Below are positions 60,871-64,000 of a stretch of DNA of 64,000 nt, piece by piece. This stretch comes from an uncultured Flavobacteriaceae bacterium (GTDB taxonomy: Bacteria > Bacteroidota > Bacteroidia > Flavobacteriales > Flavobacteriaceae), in assembly GCA_913020295.1 (NCBI GenBank), contig CAJWAA010000001.1, positions 1 to 64,000 on the forward strand. Reading direction: 5' to 3'. A model generated the notes under the pieces. It saw only the letters and a program-made list of their open reading frames with translations, was not told where the DNA came from and did not search any database. Made by a program: the position numbers and the translations under genes. The first letter of the stretch is position 1; each line of letters begins with the position of its first letter.

Positions 60871-62952
60871 ATGAAAAAGTTTCAAATTCAACTAAATCTT
60901 TTCTTAACAATCCTGTTATGTTCTCAAGTTCTTGCACAGAATAATTGGAAAAACATTAAAACTATAGAAGATTTATATGAGTCATATCCAAATAGGCTTG
61001 AGTTCCTTTTTGATCAACTAGATCTTAATTATGATGGATTAGGTGAGGTTAAGAAGAGCTATGAAGAAAAAGATTTAGTAACTGCTGCAAGAAAACTTCT
61101 AATATACTATAAGAAAAATGGGAAGCTTGATAGTATAAGAAAAAAACAGCCAATAGTAACAAACGAATCGGTTTCAAAATCAGATACGATTTTAAAAAAT
61201 GTGTTTACTATCCAGAATGTTAAAAGCAAACTACCAATACTTAAGGATTCTCATCGAGACTGGTATCATAAAGGACCTTTCAATGATGAGGAATGGGCAT
61301 GGTTATCAAATAGACATTCTCAATTATCTCAGGTGTTTCAATCTTATTTGGAGACGGGTAATCCAAAGTATGCTTTATATGTAGATGAGTTTTTGAGAGA
61401 TTTTATTATTAAAAGCTGGCCTTATCCAAAAAAAAAGAGTACTACTTCAGTATGGAGGGGACTAGAGGTTTCATTTAGAGCAAAAAAATGGAGTGATATT
61501 TTTTATTCCTCATTAAATTTTGATCAATTCTATCCCGCGACTCATTTACTTATTCTAATAAGTTTAGCTGAGCATGCCCACTACAATTATAACTTTCACA
61601 GAAAAAAGGGTAATTGGTTGACAATGGAAATTTCAGCATTAACGAAAATAGCAAGTTTTTTCCCAGAATATAAATTATCTAATCAGTGGATAGATTATTC
61701 AATAAAGGAGATGACAAAGAGTATGCAAGAACAGATTTATCCTGATGGTGTTCAAACTGAGCTATCATCACTTTATCACAATGTATCTCTTAAAAACTTT
61801 GAGCTCTTTAATGATCTTTGCATTTTGGTAGGAAGGGATTTACCCGATTATTACTTAAAGACTATTGAACAGATGTATAATTACTCTGCCAGGGTCATGA
61901 GACCTGATGGCAGTAGACCATTAAATAATGACTCAGACAGGGGAAATCAGCTTGGAAAAACTTACACATTTGCTTACGATAATAGGCAATTAATTATAGA
62001 TGGGTACAAAAGATATAATAATCCTGAATGGCTATTCATTGCAACTAATGGTAAAAAGGGAATAGCCCCGAAACAAAAATCTTTCTTTTATCCATGGGCA
62101 GGGCAATTAATTTCAAGAAGTGGTTATGACAAATTAGCTCATTGGGCATTTTTTGACGTTGGCCCATGGGGTTCAGGACATCAACATCAGGATAAACTTC
62201 ATCTTTCGATATCGGCCTATGGATATGATTTTCTAGTAGATTCAGGAAGGTTTGCCTACAAAGGGGTTGTTGCAGATAAATTTAGATCATTCGCTAGGGG
62301 AAGTTCGGCTCATAATGTAGTTCTAATTGATAATAAAAATCAGAACCCAGGACCAGAAAAAACTTTAAGTCCGCAATCAATTGATAAATACAGGATTACT
62401 GAAAACTATGATTATGCTTTTGGAACATTCAATAATTTTATAGAACTAAAAGGTGAAGCTGAACACACAAGGGCACTTTTTTATCTTAGAGATCAATTTT
62501 GGTTAGTTCTAGATCATATTTCAACAGATCGTCCAAGAAATTTAAAATTTTTATGGCATTGGCACCCCAAATGTAGAGTAATTCAAGAATCAATTAATAC
62601 TCGTGGGGTTGTTGATAAAAAAAGTTTAACGGTTATGCCATTATCAAATGACAATTTTAAAATTTCGCAGATTTCTGGCCAAGAGAATCCAAATATCCAA
62701 GGATGGTATAGTTCTGAATACAACTTGTATGAACCTAATATTTTAACAGAGTACAGTGTCGAAATTGATAAAACGGAATCTTTTTTGTGGTTATTAATTC
62801 CTGAGAATAATAGTAAAAGGCGTATAAAAACAAATATTTTAGAATTAAATTCTTCAGGTTTTGATGTAGAAATTTTTTTAGATAATGAGAGTTGGATAAT
62901 CTCCATACCTTTAAAAAATAGTTTAGATGTTGAACTGGTCAAGAAAAATTAA
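60871..62952 (+). CDS. Secreted heparinase II/III-type polysaccharide lyase
   Basis: A 693-residue protein with a signal peptide ending QVLAQ (22). An alpha-toroid N-terminal domain (about 40-390) contains NFHRKKGNWLTME and TELSSLYHNVS (Y302, the likely catalytic Tyr), followed by an antiparallel beta-sandwich with GSGHQHQDKLHLSISAYG (H437, H439), SGRFAY and HTRALFYLRDQFWLVLDHI. These are the features of heparinase II/III and alginate-lyase-type PL families such as PL12, PL15 and PL17. It cleaves uronate-containing polysaccharides by beta-elimination; the exact substrate is not evident. Confidence 0.85.
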   Translation: MKKFQIQLNLFLTILLCSQVLAQNNWKNIKTIEDLYESYPNRLEFLFDQLDLNYDGLGEVKKSYEEKDLVTAARKLLIYYKKNGKLDSIRKKQPIVTNESVSKSDTILKNVFTIQNVKSKLPILKDSHRDWYHKGPFNDEEWAWLSNRHSQLSQVFQSYLETGNPKYALYVDEFLRDFIIKSWPYPKKKSTTSVWRGLEVSFRAKKWSDIFYSSLNFDQFYPATHLLILISLAEHAHYNYNFHRKKGNWLTMEISALTKIASFFPEYKLSNQWIDYSIKEMTKSMQEQIYPDGVQTELSSLYHNVSLKNFELFNDLCILVGRDLPDYYLKTIEQMYNYSARVMRPDGSRPLNNDSDRGNQLGKTYTFAYDNRQLIIDGYKRYNNPEWLFIATNGKKGIAPKQKSFFYPWAGQLISRSGYDKLAHWAFFDVGPWGSGHQHQDKLHLSISAYGYDFLVDSGRFAYKGVVADKFRSFARGSSAHNVVLIDNKNQNPGPEKTLSPQSIDKYRITENYDYAFGTFNNFIELKGEAEHTRALFYLRDQFWLVLDHISTDRPRNLKFLWHWHPKCRVIQESINTRGVVDKKSLTVMPLSNDNFKISQISGQENPNIQGWYSSEYNLYEPNILTEYSVEIDKTESFLWLLIPENNSKRRIKTNILELNSSGFDVEIFLDNESWIISIPLKNSLDVELVKKN

Positions 62953-63005
62953 TTTAAAGAATCAAATTTTGGATTAAAAAAATTAAAATCAGCTTTTTTA
63001 TAACT

Positions 63006-64000
63006 CTACTGTTGCAATTCATTTGCCCAAACTTTCATTATACCGACACCTCTGTTTGACCATGTAAAATAAGGGATCGCTTTATAGTCATTAACTGAAA
63101 TTGAATAGATTCCATTTAAAAGGTCTGTTTCTTCTCGAATCTTAAATGGACCCATTGAATTAATTGCAATACTATCAATTGTTTTGATATTATCTATTTC
63201 CTCAAACGCATATACGATGGGACCCCTTTCAATTGAAACTTTTCCTAAATCACTTTCCACAAGGGGATTTGCTCGGACCGAACGAACCTTCATCGAAAAC
63301 TTTATATCAACTCTATCCTTTGATTTCCAGCCTCTATCCAACACAATATAATTTTCCTTTATAACAGGATTAATGATCTCACCATTAATTTTGACTGTCA
63401 TCGGCAAATCTACTTTATTTGCAAACTGATATAGGTTTCCATTGATAACTTCATTCCGAGCCCAATAGGGTATTCTTAATTTCATTACAAAATTTGCTTC
63501 GTCTGATAAAGAAACTTTGAAATGAACATTTCCATCCCAAGGCATATTCGATTGTTGAATAAGTTTAATCTTCTGATTATTGATTTCAACTTCAGTCTCA
63601 TTGCTAACATACATGTTTACAAATAAATCATTCTCATTATGTGAGTATAACAATTGTGGTACAGAAGGTAAAAATCTGATTAAATTGGTTGGGCAACAGG
63701 AGCAATCAAACCAACCTTTTCGGGTGCAAGCACCCTTATTAAACTTGTATTTACCATCTGATTCGAGCGCATTAGGGTAGAAGAAGTTTGTACCATCTAA
63801 CGACAATCCTGAAATTAAACCATTGTATAATGTTCTTTCAATGATATCAAAATACTTAGTGTCCCCTGTTAAATTAAAAAGGCGGTGATTCCAATATACC
63901 GAACCAATAGCGGCGCAAGTTTCGTTATAGGCTGTAAGATTTGGTAGTTCATAATTCTCTCCAAAGGATTCTTCTTCATGTCTTGCTCCTATACCCCCGG
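63006..64000 (-). CDS. GH127 beta-L-arabinofuranosidase-like glycoside hydrolase, C-terminal part
   Basis: The 3' 331 codons of a gene that enters from the right edge; the frame is open to base 64000. GGIGARHEEESFG, YELPNLTAYNETCAAIGSVYW, ERTLYNGLISGLSLDGTNFFYPN and WFDCSCCPTNLIRFL are unmistakable GH127 features. In this family the Glu and Cys of ETC and the two Cys of the CCP motif hold zinc and one of the CCP Cys is the nucleophile; all are present. A beta-sandwich tail follows. Convergent with the lyase gene, stops 53 bp apart, so both may work on the same glycan. Confidence 0.9.
   Translation of the reverse strand, partial: GGIGARHEEESFGENYELPNLTAYNETCAAIGSVYWNHRLFNLTGDTKYFDIIERTLYNGLISGLSLDGTNFFYPNALESDGKYKFNKGACTRKGWFDCSCCPTNLIRFLPSVPQLLYSHNENDLFVNMYVSNETEVEINNQKIKLIQQSNMPWDGNVHFKVSLSDEANFVMKLRIPYWARNEVINGNLYQFANKVDLPMTVKINGEIINPVIKENYIVLDRGWKSKDRVDIKFSMKVRSVRANPLVESDLGKVSIERGPIVYAFEEIDNIKTIDSIAINSMGPFKIREETDLLNGIYSISVNDYKAIPYFTWSNRGVGIMKVWANELQQ

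Noticed and set aside
1-64000. CRISPR arrays, tRNA or rRNA genes, insertion sequences and prophage genes
   Set aside because: No regularly spaced repeats, no cloverleaf-like GC-rich segments, and no transposase or phage structural genes were seen on either strand.

Overview
The window is a low-GC chromosomal segment from a member of the Bacteroidota, most probably a marine Flavobacteriaceae species. The evidence is the TAnnTTTG-type -7 boxes, near-absence of Shine-Dalgarno sites except before rpsU, many signal peptides ending in AQ or a lipobox SC, a type IX secretion (T9SS) sorting domain, families that are largely Bacteroidota-specific (DUF4271, DUF4296, DUF3098, PorT-like barrel, LuxE-like acyltransferase), a mevalonate pathway, and carbohydrate-active enzymes at the right edge. 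No tRNA, rRNA, CRISPR array, insertion sequence or phage gene was seen.

Left edge, 1-7.1 kb: an AT-rich accessory block. On the minus strand five closely packed genes run right to left: a two-domain lipocalin-like lipoprotein, a three-helix membrane protein of the Pycsar-effector (DUF5706) family, two tandem paralogous TPR lipoproteins, and the 5' part of a beta-propeller sensor that leaves the window. A DUF481-like outer-membrane barrel and an unusual methyltransferase follow. From 7.17 to 8.66 kb is the housekeeping group hpf-xerC-rpsU; rpsU carries a strikingly strong Shine-Dalgarno sequence.

8.7-32.4 kb: an acyl-CoA dehydrogenase and a sodium:alanine symporter, then a MarR regulator with two tandem operator-like palindromes driving itself and yceI. 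Next is a complete trpEGDCFBA operon preceded by a leader peptide gene with two adjacent Trp codons and a terminator, a textbook attenuator layout. After it come a DUF547 protein, an apparently catalytically dead RsuA/RluB-like protein, the remains of a UbiA-type prenyltransferase gene, mevalonate kinase, mevalonate diphosphate decarboxylase and TspO. An iron-sulfur/redox cassette (ferredoxin, ferredoxin reductase, Nfu, Mrp), an alkyltransferase-like protein with TrmB, and a PhoB/PhoR-like two-component pair complete this part. Several gaps of 350-700 bp here look like decayed sequence.

32.5-57.1 kb: dense core genome. It includes a miniature T9SS-exported protein, a LuxE-like acyltransferase, tyrS, an epimerase, pyrC with a dolichol-phosphate-mannose-type glycosyltransferase, DUF4271-hemD, an Lrp regulator, SemiSWEET, leuS, then ftsX-DUF3098-uppP-truB, nadA-nadB-nadC (de novo NAD synthesis), pyrH-frr, an MMPL/RND transporter, asnS and rpoN.

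57.1-64 kb: a PorT-like barrel and an exbB-(membrane protein)-exbD-exbD energy-transducing operon ending in a clear terminator; then an AT-rich carbohydrate-utilisation edge with a remnant of an outer-membrane protein, a secreted heparinase II/III-type polysaccharide lyase and, convergent to it, the C-terminal part of a GH127 beta-L-arabinofuranosidase-like enzyme.
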